The notes: generated by a model not told the origin, from the letters alone. Counted from the first letter of the stretch, positions 34,431 through 45,973 are shown. The stretch: 64,000 bases of DNA from Isoperla grammatica (GCA_945910005.1 OX246740.1:49153353-49217352), one strand, 5' to 3'. Numbers and translations: made by a program.

Positions 34431-37400
34431 TCATTGTGTATCTGGTAGTGCCTGTACATATGGTTTCATGTTAACCACATTGTACACTCCTTTGTTCTTG
34501 CCTGCTTTATCGGCGAGTTGGTACGCATTTGCTCCCGTGACGGCAGTGACCCAGAAGGGACCTGCATATAGGTGAAAAAACTTCCTGGTCTCTTTTGAAA
34601 GCGTGCTGGATAGATGTAGGGTTTTCACTAAGACCGGATCCCCGACCTTGAAAATTGTCGCTCTCGTTTTGTGTTGTGCAGCATGTCTCTCTCTACGTTT
34701 TTCTCCTTTACTGGCTAGCCTTTCCTGAGCCAAGATAACTTTATGCTCTAACGTATCGTCTCGTTCGTTATCATCTGGTAAGGAAATGATCTTGTCCATC
34801 GCGCGCTCAGGTCTCTTGCCGAAATGCAACTCATAGGGTGTGAACCCTGTACCTTCATGGTATGTAACATTTAACCATGTATTTATTGAGGGGACTAGGT
34901 TTGGCCATGTGGTGTGTTTAGTGCTGCAGTACGCCCGAAAGATTCTCCCCAACTCTCTCATGATACGCTCGGAAGGGTTTGACTGCGGGTGGTGTATAGA
35001 TGTATGCTTCACGTCTACTCCCAGCTCCGTAAGTGTGTTCACCCACAGGTGAGACGTATACTGCGTTCCGTTATCCGAAAGCATCATTTTCGGTTTACCC
35101 ACTTTGTCGAAATATGTAAGGGCTCTGCTGGTAATGGCCTTGGCTGTTGCTCTTTTCAACGTGTACAGTGTCACGTACTTTGTAAAGAGATCGACAAACA
35201 CCAGTATGTATTGTACTCCACCCTGGCCGGTTGGAAGGGGCCCATAAAGGTCCGTAGCCACCATAACACCTTTTGCTTGTGGTAGGATTGGGTGTAGAAT
35301 GCCATGTTGTGTTCTATTTGGTACTTTAGTTTTTTGGCAGGTATCACATGATGCCAAACTCTTCCTCACTGAGCGGGCCATGTCTTTCCAGTAAAAATGT
35401 TCCATGATCACCGGAATACATTTTGCTGGGCCAAAATGTCCTAGCTCCTCGTGAACGCTCCATATTATGTCTTGCGTGAGCGTAGTAGGCACACAAAGTC
35501 TCCAGGCTAGTTTGTCGTTGTGCTTGTTGTGATAGAGCTGTTCGTTAAACATCCTGTAGTGTGCCCTGTACGTGTCATGTTCTGGTATGCTATCTTCGGC
35601 CAAGGCATCTATAATTTTGCGTAAATGAGGGTCAACCCGTTGATGTTCTGCGATGGTTTGCAAGGCTTTCCTTAGCTTGTGCGTAATCACTTTCTCTAAT
35701 TTGGCAATCAGGATTTCATTGTCTGAATGGCATTCTTTTGGAATTGTATTATATGCTGTGGGCGCTGGAAACCTACTCAAGGTGTCGGCCACGAGGTTGT
35801 CCTTCCCTTTACAATACTCAATTTTTGGATTAAAGTCTTGTATGAAAAGAACCCAACGCGTCAACCTGCCCGGTAAGAGGCGACAGCTTGTAAGGAAGGT
35901 TAGGGCTCGATGGTCAGTTAGAATGGTCAAGTCCGCTCCTAGGACGAAACTCCTAAACTTTCCCAATGAGTATACGATACTTAAACATTCTTTCTCCGTC
36001 GTTGTAAAGTTCAGTTCGGCCCCCTTCAAGGTCCGCGACGCCATGGATATGACTTGGAGGTCTCCTTTCAAATCTTTTTGGTACAGTTGACCCCCTATCC
36101 CAATCGCGCTCGCGTCACACTGCACGTAAAATGGTTGTGCCAGATCCGGATGTGCTAGTGTTACCGACGTAAGAAAATGTTCTTTCACCTTTCTAAACGC
36201 CACTTCCATTTCTTCATCCCACGTCCACTTAATGCCCTTCCTCGTTAAGTGTAGTAAGGGTGCTGTTGAATCGGCGAAACGACATGCAAACCTCCGATAG
36301 TAGCCACACATACCCAAAAATGCCCTGAGCTGCTTGACATTCTTTGGTGTAGGCCATTTTTCAATAGTCTCTAGCTTGGAAGGATCGGTGGCTACTCCCC
36401 TTGGCGACAGTATGTGCCCCAGAAACGGCACTTCTTGTCTTGCAAATATGGATTTTCGTATATTTGCCGTCATTCCTGCTTTTTGCAATCTACGCAACAC
36501 GGCTTCTATATGGTGGAGATGCTCCTCAAATGTAGTTGATGCTATAAGCAGATCATCCACATATGCCGTGACAAATTGCATAAGTTCAGGTCCCAGGATA
36601 CGGTCGAGCGCCCTAGTGAAAGCCCCTAAGCTTACACTTAAGCCAAAGGGAAGTCGACACCAGTGGTAAACCCTCTGGTTGTACCGGAAAGCCGTGTATT
36701 GCCTGCTGTTTTTGTGTAGAGGGATTTGCCAATACGAGGCTGTGAGATCGATGGTCGAAAAATACTTAGCCCCCTCAAACTTCTGCAGTATTTCCTCGGG
36801 CACATTAGGGCAATCCCGGTCGGGTTCCAGGATACGGTTTATTTCACGGGCGTCCAGACATATTCGAACCGATTTGTCTTTCTTTTTTACCACTACTATA
36901 GGGTTTATATATGAACTTTCCGACCGCTCGATTATGCCATCCTCCACCAGGCTAGCAATGTGGTTATCGACTGCCTCGCGTTGAGCAAAGGGTACAGGGT
37001 ACGATTTTTGAACGAACCCATCTGTCTTGCGCACTCGTAAGGAACACTCATATGCATTCGTCAACCCGGGTTTGTCTGAAAATACCTCATCATATCGAGT
37101 CAACAACGTATGGAGTTCCCCCCGCTGGTCCTCCGTCAGGCTGTCATTGTCTGCGATGACTGCCTGAGGTTTTGCTTGGCTCATTTGTGCCCCCTTAACA
37201 GTGTCTTTCTCATCTTGCGGGATATTGTTAATGGACAACGTGCTGGTCGGTGTGTCTGGACAAGGTCCTACTGATATATGTAGTAGCGGTCGGTCCTCTT
37301 GACTAGTATCTTCTACGCCTATGGTCGTGAGTGGTCCTCCCACTGTAGTTCCCTTAATGGTGATAACATTGTGCTCGAAGTCTAGGTGTACCTTAAATTT

Positions 37401-37871
37401 AGTCAACCAGTCGACACCCAGAATAACAGGCTTTACCAGATCTCGCACAATGAAACATCCGATCTCCGTCTTTGTGTTCTCAATATCAATTTGTATGTAA
37501 GCTTGTTGGCATACACGTTGACTGCGTTTGCCTGTTGCTCCGACCACACTTACTCCCACCACTGGCAGGACTGGTATACTGCTATGTTGTGTGGCTAGTT
37601 GGTCCCAAAACATCTGCGAAATACATGAAGCCTCACAACCCGAGTCTAATAGAATGTCACATACCTGGCTTTGAATTACGGCTTGTATTATGGGACATTC
37701 TATTTTGGGAGGTAATGCGCCTGTAGTGGTCTCTTCTAATAAGTCCGTGAGTGGTTTTGTGTATATGGTTGCTAACATGCGCACGTCCTCTATTGTAGTT
37801 CCTGGTTCCCCAGATCGTTCGGCCGAGACTCTTGCGCCTCTTGTCTCGGCCGCTGGTAGTTTCCCGACATC
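34431..37871 (-). CDS. pol: gypsy Pol: protease, reverse transcriptase, RNase H, integrase
   Basis: The frame is open from after a TGA at 37872-37874 to the stop at 34431. The first 80 bp overlap gag, and it is probably entered by -1 frameshift rather than its own start. From the GTG at 37784 it has 1117 residues: retropepsin-like protease with DSG (47-49, Ser where DTG is commoner); RT about 260-460 with RICLDAREIN, LPFGL and the catalytic YVDD (408-411); RNase H about 550-670 with CDAS and TDHRAL; integrase with an H778/H783/C813/C816 zinc motif and D845, D904, E939 as the catalytic triad. The C-terminus has a GPF module (about 1045-1110) and no chromodomain. By family knowledge it processes the polyprotein, copies the RNA and inserts the cDNA. 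All key residues are present. The smaller antisense frames across it are shadows. Confidence 0.96.
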   Translation of the reverse strand, partial: DVGKLPAAETRGARVSAERSGEPGTTIEDVRMLATIYTKPLTDLLEETTTGALPPKIECPIIQAVIQSQVCDILLDSGCEASCISQMFWDQLATQHSSIPVLPVVGVSVVGATGKRSQRVCQQAYIQIDIENTKTEIGCFIVRDLVKPVILGVDWLTKFKVHLDFEHNVITIKGTTVGGPLTTIGVEDTSQEDRPLLHISVGPCPDTPTSTLSINNIPQDEKDTVKGAQMSQAKPQAVIADNDSLTEDQRGELHTLLTRYDEVFSDKPGLTNAYECSLRVRKTDGFVQKSYPVPFAQREAVDNHIASLVEDGIIERSESSYINPIVVVKKKDKSVRICLDAREINRILEPDRDCPNVPEEILQKFEGAKYFSTIDLTASYWQIPLHKNSRQYTAFRYNQRVYHWCRLPFGLSVSLGAFTRALDRILGPELMQFVTAYVDDLLIASTTFEEHLHHIEAVLRRLQKAGMTANIRKSIFARQEVPFLGHILSPRGVATDPSKLETIEKWPTPKNVKQLRAFLGMCGYYRRFACRFADSTAPLLHLTRKGIKWTWDEEMEVAFRKVKEHFLTSVTLAHPDLAQPFYVQCDASAIGIGGQLYQKDLKGDLQVISMASRTLKGAELNFTTTEKECLSIVYSLGKFRSFVLGADLTILTDHRALTFLTSCRLLPGRLTRWVLFIQDFNPKIEYCKGKDNLVADTLSRFPAPTAYNTIPKECHSDNEILIAKLEKVITHKLRKALQTIAEHQRVDPHLRKIIDALAEDSIPEHDTYRAHYRMFNEQLYHNKHNDKLAWRLCVPTTLTQDIIWSVHEELGHFGPAKCIPVIMEHFYWKDMARSVRKSLASCDTCQKTKVPNRTQHGILHPILPQAKGVMVATDLYGPLPTGQGGVQYILVFVDLFTKYVTLYTLKRATAKAITSRALTYFDKVGKPKMMLSDNGTQYTSHLWVNTLTELGVDVKHTSIHHPQSNPSERIMRELGRIFRAYCSTKHTTWPNLVPSINTWLNVTYHEGTGFTPYELHFGKRPERAMDKIISLPDDNERDDTLEHKVILAQERLASKGEKRRERHAAQHKTRATIFKVGDPVLVKTLHLSSTLSKETRKFFHLYAGPFWVTAVTGANAYQLADKAGKNKGVYNVVNMKPYVQALPDTQ

Positions 37872-39118
37872 TCAGAATTGCAGGCTTCCTCTCTCTGCTC
37901 AATATTAATGGACCTGACCTGGTTTGTTCCACGGTCTCGCCAACTGTTGTGTTGGTATTGTCCCGTCGCTCCCTGTTTAGCTGCAAAGTCGCGAGTATCG
38001 GATGCACTGTTGTTTCTGTAGTCATTTGGCGTGAATCCTCTATCTTGTGTCGCGTTGTTATTGCTGCGGGTATTTGACCCGGAGCTTCTGTTCATACCGC
38101 TCCCCTGATATGCCTCACGTCGCCCGCGGGCGTCGTTCGCGCTGGCAACAGCCCCCTCCTTGTCCTCGATGTCCAGCCGCTCAAGTATGTCAACAATGCG
38201 TTTGTGTGACATGTCCGTATTCCAGAGCAGCATTTTCACCTCTTTCTTGAAGTGGTTAATTAGCTGCTCGACGAGATCTCTATCCGTAGGCGGGTGGTCA
38301 ATGTGTCTAGAGACGCGGTAGTAATACGTGAAGTATTCAGCTCGCGACTTGTTACCAGCTGAGTAGGATCCCCCATATATGTGTCGTAAAACTCTGCTTT
38401 GTTCGGCTTGCCCCCAATATTTATTTAAAAATGCTTCTTTGAATTGATCATAGGAAGTAAAATTAATAACATTCTCGTTGGCCCATTTGCCGGCGGCCCC
38501 CACAAGACATTGCACGGCCAGGCTAAGTCTGTTGGCGCGAGGAATGCAAATGTTCTCGAAATTTCGTTCGACAGCTGTCAGAAAATCAACGGGGTGTAGT
38601 CCTGAATCAACCCCCGTGAACTTTAAACCTGCTCGTGCAAGGCTGTCCCAGGCCTGCAGGCTGAAATATAGGTTATTCGCGTCAGTGGCCGTGGTCGAGG
38701 TTGTGTTGGCCTTGGCCATGCCGTTGCTTCCTACACAGTTCTCTAATTGTTTTATGTCAAATTGTATAGTGCGAACTTGGGCATCAAGTCGCCTCGTGTC
38801 GTCACTATTACTCTCCGCCTGTTGTCTTAGCTGGGTTATTTCCGTTCTCATACCGTCGAGATCCGCCGTTAGTTGTGTTAACTGATTGTTAACCTGGAGT
38901 TGGAATTCTGTGATTTCTTTACGCAATTCAGCCTGTAGCTCTGTTTTTAGCTCTTCTTTGCATGCATTTAGCAGCCCGCCGACCATGCGAGCGGTTAGGT
39001 CTGCTACCTGTTTATCCTGCTCCTGCTCTAAACTTTCGTTGGTGTCAAGTGTATCTGTGCGCTGTTTTATCACTCTGTCTACCGCGGTGAGTAACGAGGT
39101 GAAATTGCTTTCCGCCAT
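37790..39118 (-). CDS. gag: gypsy Gag capsid protein
   Basis: A 442-residue frame starting at the ATG 48 bp downstream of the 5' LTR. Residues about 30-130 are Glu/Gln/Leu-rich and look coiled-coil. Residues about 155-320 form a retrotransposon Gag core (FTG.....PVDFLTAVE, AAGKWA, FKEAFLNKYW). The tail (about 325-442) is Arg/Asn/Ser/Gln-rich and basic. I see no CCHC zinc knuckle, so RNA binding would depend on the basic tail. It stops at 37790, overlapping the -1 pol frame by about 80 bp. Gag would assemble the virus-like particle and be made in excess over Gag-Pol. Confidence 0.93.
   Translation of the reverse strand: MAESNFTSLLTAVDRVIKQRTDTLDTNESLEQEQDKQVADLTARMVGGLLNACKEELKTELQAELRKEITEFQLQVNNQLTQLTADLDGMRTEITQLRQQAESNSDDTRRLDAQVRTIQFDIKQLENCVGSNGMAKANTTSTTATDANNLYFSLQAWDSLARAGLKFTGVDSGLHPVDFLTAVERNFENICIPRANRLSLAVQCLVGAAGKWANENVINFTSYDQFKEAFLNKYWGQAEQSRVLRHIYGGSYSAGNKSRAEYFTYYYRVSRHIDHPPTDRDLVEQLINHFKKEVKMLLWNTDMSHKRIVDILERLDIEDKEGAVASANDARGRREAYQGSGMNRSSGSNTRSNNNATQDRGFTPNDYRNNSASDTRDFAAKQGATGQYQHNSWRDRGTNQVRSINIEQREEACNSEMSGNYQRPRQEAQESRPNDLGNQELQ
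37820..37865 (-). promoter_or_regulatory. -1 ribosomal frameshift signal between gag and pol
   Basis: On the minus strand the heptamer GGGAAAC (37859-37865) is read in gag phase as G GGA AAC, the canonical X XXY YYZ form. A 6-nt spacer (37853-37858) is followed by a perfect 10-bp stem CGGCCGAGAC / GTCTCGGCCG (37843-37852 with 37820-37829) and a 13-nt loop. The pol frame is -1 to gag and opens just before the heptamer. Loop GCGCA could also pair with TGCGC about 36 nt downstream to make a pseudoknot; that part is speculative. Confidence 0.92.
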
Positions 39119-39147
39119 AATGTCTCAACTCTTTCGGGGTGGGTGTA

Positions 39148-39165
39148 TGGGTAAGTTGGGCGCCA
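39148..39165 (-). other. primer binding site, tRNA-Lys type
   Basis: One base inside the 5' LTR the minus strand reads TGGCGCCCAAC, matching the first 11 bases of the common tRNA-Lys(1,2) primer-binding sequence. The next bases diverge. Confidence 0.75.
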
Positions 39166-39166
39166 A

Positions 39167-39851
39167 TGTAACGTTCCGCCCCCTATCAGTAGGGTGGGGA
39201 ACAGGGAAGGTTAGGGTAAATTGGATATCCGGGTAAAAATGTAAGTTATTGAATACCTGTATATTCCGTTTGATGTCCGATGGATCGTCCTCTTGTCGTA
39301 CGCCACACGTGGTCTTAAAACATATAATACACTAACACTACTAATTCACTAATCACACTATTTAAGTTCGTTGGAAGTGCACTCCGAAGTTAAGCGACTA
39401 AATCAACTATGGTCTATACACAAAATAAAACACGTTTAATAGTTGGATGCTACCACACGAAGGATATACTGGTTCGAAAACCGAGGTGCACCTGTTGTCA
39501 CACGAACGTCCGGTGTCTTCGGCGCCCGGACCACCACTACCCCTCCCCTAACGCTCTCTTTCGCGCGGTACCCTGCCTGAGGGGTTTTGTTGGTATTTTG
39601 TTGTATTCTCCGGATAGGTAGGTATAGGACGGGATAAAATGATAACATGTAGTGGGTGGTAATTGAGGTAAGAATCGGTAATTGGCAATTTAGCAAAAGG
39701 ATGGATAACACTTGCGCCAAGAGGGGGTGTAGTCATGAGGCGCCTCACCTCTCTTTTCCCAGGAGTCATTCCCCCCCGCATATCTAACGGTGGTACTGGC
39801 AGGGTTGTTGCCTCAGGGTAAATGTAGCTAGGCGGTTGTTGGTTCATTACA
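39167..39851 (-). repeat. 5' LTR of the gypsy element
   Basis: 685 bp with TGTAA...TTACA ends, identical by eye to 33653-34337. It would contain the element's promoter. A TTAAATAG box is present on the minus strand but I cannot fix the start site. Confidence 0.97.
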
Positions 39852-40597
39852 CAATCTATAATTGGCAATAATTCAATAAAAATAACAACCACGCTTCTGT
39901 TGTTAGATATTTTAGAATTCAGTCTATAAGCTTAGCAAACTACAGTACGCTATGCTTTTTGATTTCGATTAGCATTCTTGGATTCTAGCTATTTCAAAAA
40001 TGAAAAAAATTGTTCGGTTTTAAACGTGAAATAACCCGGAATGTATTTGACCTTGGGATGATATACTGCTTCAGTTTGTTTCTTATAAAACGAACAATCT
40101 AAAAAAAAATACTCATAAAATAATGTATTTCGAGAGTTTATAGCAGGCGATTCACAGTTTAATTGCTAAAACTAAGTGCCAAACAGACATGTGTATCAAT
40201 CATGGATGGGGTTTTATTATCACTAGTTAGCCCCGTCTGCCAACGGTCTGGCTAATTTCCAGGACATCAAGACAAGTAGAAGAGCATTCCTGCAGGTAGA
40301 CCCATTCTCTTAACGTCCAGCATAATATATAGAAATCAATTTTTTTGATTTTCCGTATAACTGGTCTTTATTAGTGGATGGCTAACTTAAAACGACTGCC
40401 AGAGAAAATAAGAAAAAACGCGAAGACGATATAACATGAGAAAGTTGATGAAATGAGTTTCTGAGCAATAAGGAGGTAATCCGCCATGATGAAGTAGCTG
40501 TCAGCCCCGGGCCCAGTCCATGAAAAACTTACTTCCGAGCCGTATAGCTGCATGGCTTATGTATATCCGAAAGATGCAAAATATACGGTGTGTTTTT

Positions 40598-40810
40598 TTA
40601 TTGAATGTTATTAGTGGGAGTAAAGTTGTTCTGATGTTATAGGTATGTGAAATATTCTGAGATTTTGTTATTGAATGATATTAGTGGGAGTTGTTATACG
40701 TGTAAAGTTGTTATACATGTGTGAAATATTCTGAGATTTTGTTATTGAATAATATTTTGTGGGAATTATTCCATATGTAAAATTTATGTTGACGATAGGA
40801 ATATTTGTTT
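40598..40810. repeat. degenerate three-copy tandem, 70-74-bp period
   Basis: TTATTGAATGTTATTAGTGG recurs with changes at 40598, 40668 and 40742. The intervening GTGAAATATTCTGAGATTTTG block is repeated too. Confidence 0.85.
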
Positions 40811-43800
40811 AACAATGATATACATAGTTTAAACTTAGAATAATGAAGACTTTGAATAGGTGGAAATGCTGGAAATCACATAAAAATACATATTAATGAT
40901 ATTATTCCTACATATTTGGTTTTTCCAATTAGAACATGTTACTTCCCCGTTAGTATCAAATTGTACAAATTTGTGACCCATAGTTTGCATAATATCATGG
41001 ACCTAATAAAACAACAAAACCAGGGAGAGTTATTCGTAGATTATCAATTGATCTAAAAGCATTGATTCCCTACAATGTTATAGAAATGCAAAATCTTATA
41101 CACACACAAACTGTGTGTCTCTTAAGTTATTACATCCAATATCGCAATTTACAATTTATATAAGATATAATGTTTCAGCGCCAGTATTGGTTATTTGTTC
41201 TCTGCGTCCCGACCCGTAAATATCTTCAAACCGAATCTCAGCATCCGCGCACAGCATTGAAATACGCCTCACTTAATAATACATAAAATATGTAGGTCTA
41301 ATTGGAAATATCTGTTTTAGTCTCCGAGTAAGACGCTCATTCATTCACTGTGGTAACAGCCAACTGCCACGAGAAATTGGAAGAGCTACTCCGCGATTAA
41401 GTTATAGAAGATGGAACCATGGATTTGAACCAACTAATGAAAGAGATTCATACTGGGTCGCGGCGAGGGGGGGAGTCCCCAGTTTCCCCCACCAATGGGG
41501 CCAACGTATTTCTCATCTGGAAATGGATCGTGACGAGTGGCTAATGACGTAGAAAGAATGGTTTGATGATCAGACATACAGGATATGTCGCGTGCGTGTG
41601 TGGGGTTGATCGGGACGCGACCGTTCCATCACATATTTCAACAGAAATGTTGTTAAGAATTTAAAGCCACTTCCTCCCCTAAAACCTACCCTAGCAGATC
41701 GACATTTCAGCTATCGCCCCATGGCTCCGAACCCAAGGGACCAGAAAAATGCCCCTAGACCTAAATTATTCTTAATAGAAACACACAACGTGACGTGTTT
41801 GTGTAAGACAAATCGGGTAATGTTTCGTGAAAATATTATTGAACGTGGAAACGTATCTATCTTCATGGGAGAGCGAACGGGGTTGGGTCTGTGAAACTGG
41901 TTCTGCAGGTTTACCAACGAACGTCGAGTGCAGTCTCGTATTAAAGAGTCATTCTTCATCATCATCATTATGCCTTATTAGAATATCTAAGAGGCTCGAC
42001 TCGACTATGAATCACAGTTCAACGGGATAACACAGGGAACCTCTTAGATGAGATCAGATTAGATTAATTTTACCTTTGAAAAAAAAGAACGAAACTTACC
42101 TGAATTGCTTCCGACAGATGAATGGGAAATTATATGGTAGCCGACGGGGCGATAGAATGAGTCAGTCGAGTAGGTACATTGCACACCAGAACATGAGTGG
42201 AAAGAAAAGCGAATCAATCTTCATTCATACAAGTTTCAGAATTTTGATTCTTGAAATAGAAGAATTAAAATTATGGACACATATTCCAATGATGGTATCA
42301 ACCTGATAGTATTCACGTAAACAAATTTGTATTTATTGTTTACCCACTCAGTTACAAGAACAGATTTTAATTGGGGGACATATACAACATTATACCGTGC
42401 TTTGTTGCTAAATGATGAATATGAAGTTATTTTCAAGTACGGGTTTTCTAGTGGAAAAGGAGTTTTTGGGACGAGTAATAATATCTGCGATGTATTAAAG
42501 AAATAAAGCTATAGTGATTTAATGCTTTTTTTTTTTTCTATATATATTTTATTTTGTGTTAGGTAGGTTTATATCTAGAAAAAAGAACATCGGGGAAAGT
42601 CTCCTACGAAGACTTCTAGCTTTAATGAATTTTTTCAATTTCATCAGGGCAAAATTAAACTTTCATAATTCTTCAAATATTGACTTTAAGGCGGCGAGAC
42701 GAAAAAACGTTTAACCGATGAAAGATTACGTTTTAATCAGTTCTAAATGATTGAGTGAGTGAGAGAGCTGAGTGGTTTATGATTGGGGTTCCGTGTTATT
42801 TGAAATTAGAATCATTTAGCTATTAATCCTGAGAGTATAACGTAGAGTATATTTGTTTTTACTTATATAGGTGTCGCAGCACAGAAACCACTTGTATAAA
42901 AATGTTTCTATGTTTGTTTGTATAATATTTCATGATTTTACCTCTGAAGGTTACACAATAATAATTGCTTTGACGATATTTTTCTTTGACCTTCGCTATT
43001 CAGTAAAATTTTGTATTTATCGACAAGAGTTCACAAGCACCCACATATGCAATATAATAGAATAAGACAAGGGCAAACACAATAATTACAGATACAAATA
43101 AACACAAATATATTTTCAAATCTATAACATTGCAAATGTAATTTGTTTAGTCTCAATGGCTAAACATTTTTTCATGACCAATATTTTCAGACGATACATC
43201 AGTCTAACTATTTGTGAACAGAATCCCGAACTTCGACCCTGCATATTTAAAAAACTCAAATTACAATAATGCGTTCATATGCGTTGTCTGAGTTTGCGGC
43301 TTCCCAAAGAAATGTTACGTTACATACTAGGCAAGAGTGTGGTTGCTTTGGGTCTTGTCTATTGAAGAGCCGTTTTTTTTTCTCCCTCCTTCTTAGCTCA
43401 GACTCCGCTGCTTTGTATAACAGAATGCCAAGCCACTTTTAATTTCTGAAGGAGTCTGGTAAACCAAAAATGCAGAATATCCACCAGGGGTGTGTTTGAT
43501 TACATTCTAGACTGTAGAGATATTTTACCCTTCCTGCCTGCCTGCTATCTTTTACGAGGTCTTCTGTATGCCTTAATGTTAACTTGAAATTCATTAGAAC
43601 GATTTATTGTGGGTTAAAGTGGAGACCGGGTGGACCTGAAGAAAACGAGTGAATCCAAAGAATGTGACAAGAAATCTATGCGGCCAATTACAAACGCCTT
43701 CTAAACTAAAGTAATATCTGTGTCTGATATCTTTGGAATATTTTAAGGGACATAATAGACATTCTCAGACTGAAAAATGGATTTTATTGTTTATCTTCTT

Positions 43801-45823
43801 TGGTAATTAAATCCAAGAGTAATAAATCTATAATTAGCATAAAGCGAATGTAATGTTTAACCTTTATCAATAACGGCCGCGACTTTATCAGCAATGCATG
43901 TATAAACATTGTTGTGTAACATAATATAATTCCATTCAACCTGATTACAAAAGGAGTAATTTGATTTTTCAACTCGAACCAAAAATATCGAAGTTATATT
44001 TAAAATGTAACAGCGAAGAGAGCTTTAGAAAGTAAAAATATAAATAACAGATTGGAAGGAGAAATACTAAAAAAATGAAGAACGTAAAGTATTTATTTAT
44101 AACCCTGAAAATGTTCTTGTTTTTAGAATATTTAAAAAATCAACGTTGAAAAATAAATGAATATATGGATTTTCGTCTTCTTACACATCGGTTTGGATGA
44201 TTGATGGGTGGACGAAGCATTGTTGAAATATGAAGTTATACCTTGAAATGTAATGTAACGTTTCCACAATAACGATAAACAAAGAATTGCACTGTTGGCC
44301 GTGCAATATGTTATCATGGATTGAGGGGAGATGATAGATGCTCTTCAGTTCAAGTGTGTTAAACCAGCTTTGTGAAACATACTTTACTTAATATCCTCGA
44401 ATCAATATTTAACAATATGCAAGGTGCAAGCAATATACCGACCCAATCACGTCTTGATCTTCAATCTCCAACTGCAATACACCATTACTTTCCTCACTTT
44501 GCCACGACTTATTACCCCGGGATTAAATCAAATATTCAAATCTACAAAATGACGCAAAGCAACGTTACTTAGAAGAAGAAATATGCTACCGTACCATGAA
44601 ACACAGTCGTATTTGTTTCATTTCAAAGGATAAAAGCAAATCCTTTACCCCGCGCGTAGCTAGTTACAGCTTCCTATCGCTATCAGATTTGCATACTTAC
44701 TGTTTGTGTCTAGAAAACATCAGACTGTTTATTTTACTTCTGTCTTTCTACACAACCAAAGCAGGCACAGACTCATTTGAATAAGCCCCGGAACTCTAAG
44801 ACGTTTCTAAAACCGCACCAGAGAATGAGCGGCGGTCTTTGAGAGGACTTTTCCCCCCACCCTATACACGTAGATTCCCCTATCTTATTTGTCTAACGTC
44901 TTTTATTTATTAATGTCCATTCTTTCATCTCTCCCATTCAATTATCATCCCTCTATCCTCGTCATTTACCCCTCCTCCCCCCCCCCCCCTCGTAACAAGC
45001 CGCGCGCGGGAATGTCGCCCGGAGGGTAGGCAACACGACTGCCAGCAATGCATCACCGGAAACATAAGCACCAGGGGCTCGCCAAACAAACCGCGCAAAT
45101 AACTGACGTGACCGACAACTCTTGGTGTTGGTTCGAGACACTGGCCACAAGATTGCGTCCTGGTCATGATCGTAACCGCGCTTCGAATACTCCCGTTCCA
45201 TTCATATTAATTAGTCTGCTAGTTCACGGTTGTGCAGAAAGCAGTCTGACCCGCCTAAGTGCCATTTAATTAGTCCGTGAAATGTAGGCAGGTACTTTTT
45301 ATTTGCCATGTTATTTAAACAGAAAATAATAAATTAGCCGACGTTCTGCTACGGCAAACCACCTCTGGCGTTCAATTCCGCGGATCGTTCTGCACCTGAA
45401 GACAGACGGGGTTTCAGCCTTCTAAAAGCAGTGTTCATTCATTGAGGCACATTTTAGTAAAGATTATACCTACAACGGAAATTAAACAGCTCTATTATTT
45501 ATTTTGTAGGATGTTTTGAGTGGGGGAGTCTAATTACTAAATGCAGCCTCTAACACCCACACGCACACGCACACCCCCTTTCTTGGGGGTGGGGGAGATT
45601 TGTTATTGTAGTTATTGTTTTTCAGTGTTTTTTTTTTTTTTTTTAATTTTTACGATATGATAATGCGCATTGTATGATTGTGATGTACATTGTAGTTTTT
45701 TTTAACGATGTTCTCGACATCTAAGTCATATAATATGATGTCGTCATATCAGATCCGTCACACATCGCCGAGGTCTGGATGTCGTCATAAAAACTAAAAA
45801 GAGGCGAAATACAATATATTGTT

Positions 45824-45844
45824 GGGGGGGGGGGGGGGGGGGGG
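45824..45844 (+). repeat. poly-G tract, 21 G
   Basis: Uninterrupted G homopolymer. Confidence 0.92.
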
Positions 45845-45973
45845 AATGGTAGGCGTTTATGTCACAAAGGGGGTGGCATACATCAGGTTGAGAATGAATG
45901 GAGACAGAGAAGGAAAAATGGAAAAAGTGAGCAAGATATAATTATGACGAGGAAAGGTATTATCAAATATATG

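Larger units (their letters stand above)
33653..39851 (-). mobile_element. complete Ty3/gypsy LTR retrotransposon, apparently intact
   Basis: A 6199-bp element on the minus strand: 5' LTR (39167-39851), primer binding site, gag, pol (-1 frame), polypurine tract, 3' LTR (33653-34337). The target-site duplication is CAAT at 33649-33652 and 39852-39855. Pol order is protease, reverse transcriptase, RNase H, integrase, which is the gypsy order (not copia). No env-like frame lies between pol and the 3' LTR, where only about 93 bp remain. I see no difference between the LTRs and no disabling mutation, so the insertion is recent. It is antisense to the Connectin-like gene, within its probable intron. 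A tRNA-Lys-type primer site with a 4-bp duplication recalls Osvaldo-like lineages, but that needs a phylogeny. Confidence 0.97.
39856..45950. other. probable intron, no gene recognised
   Basis: AT-rich. Contains the degenerate tandem at 40598-40810, an ATC run near 41955, poly-C (44977-44989), a GC-richer patch at 44995-45250 and poly-G (45824-45844). No exon with a recognisable product. Confidence 0.45.

Noticed and set aside
34840..39236. Plus-strand and alternative-frame open frames across gag and pol
   Set aside because: Shadows of the gypsy frames on the minus strand.
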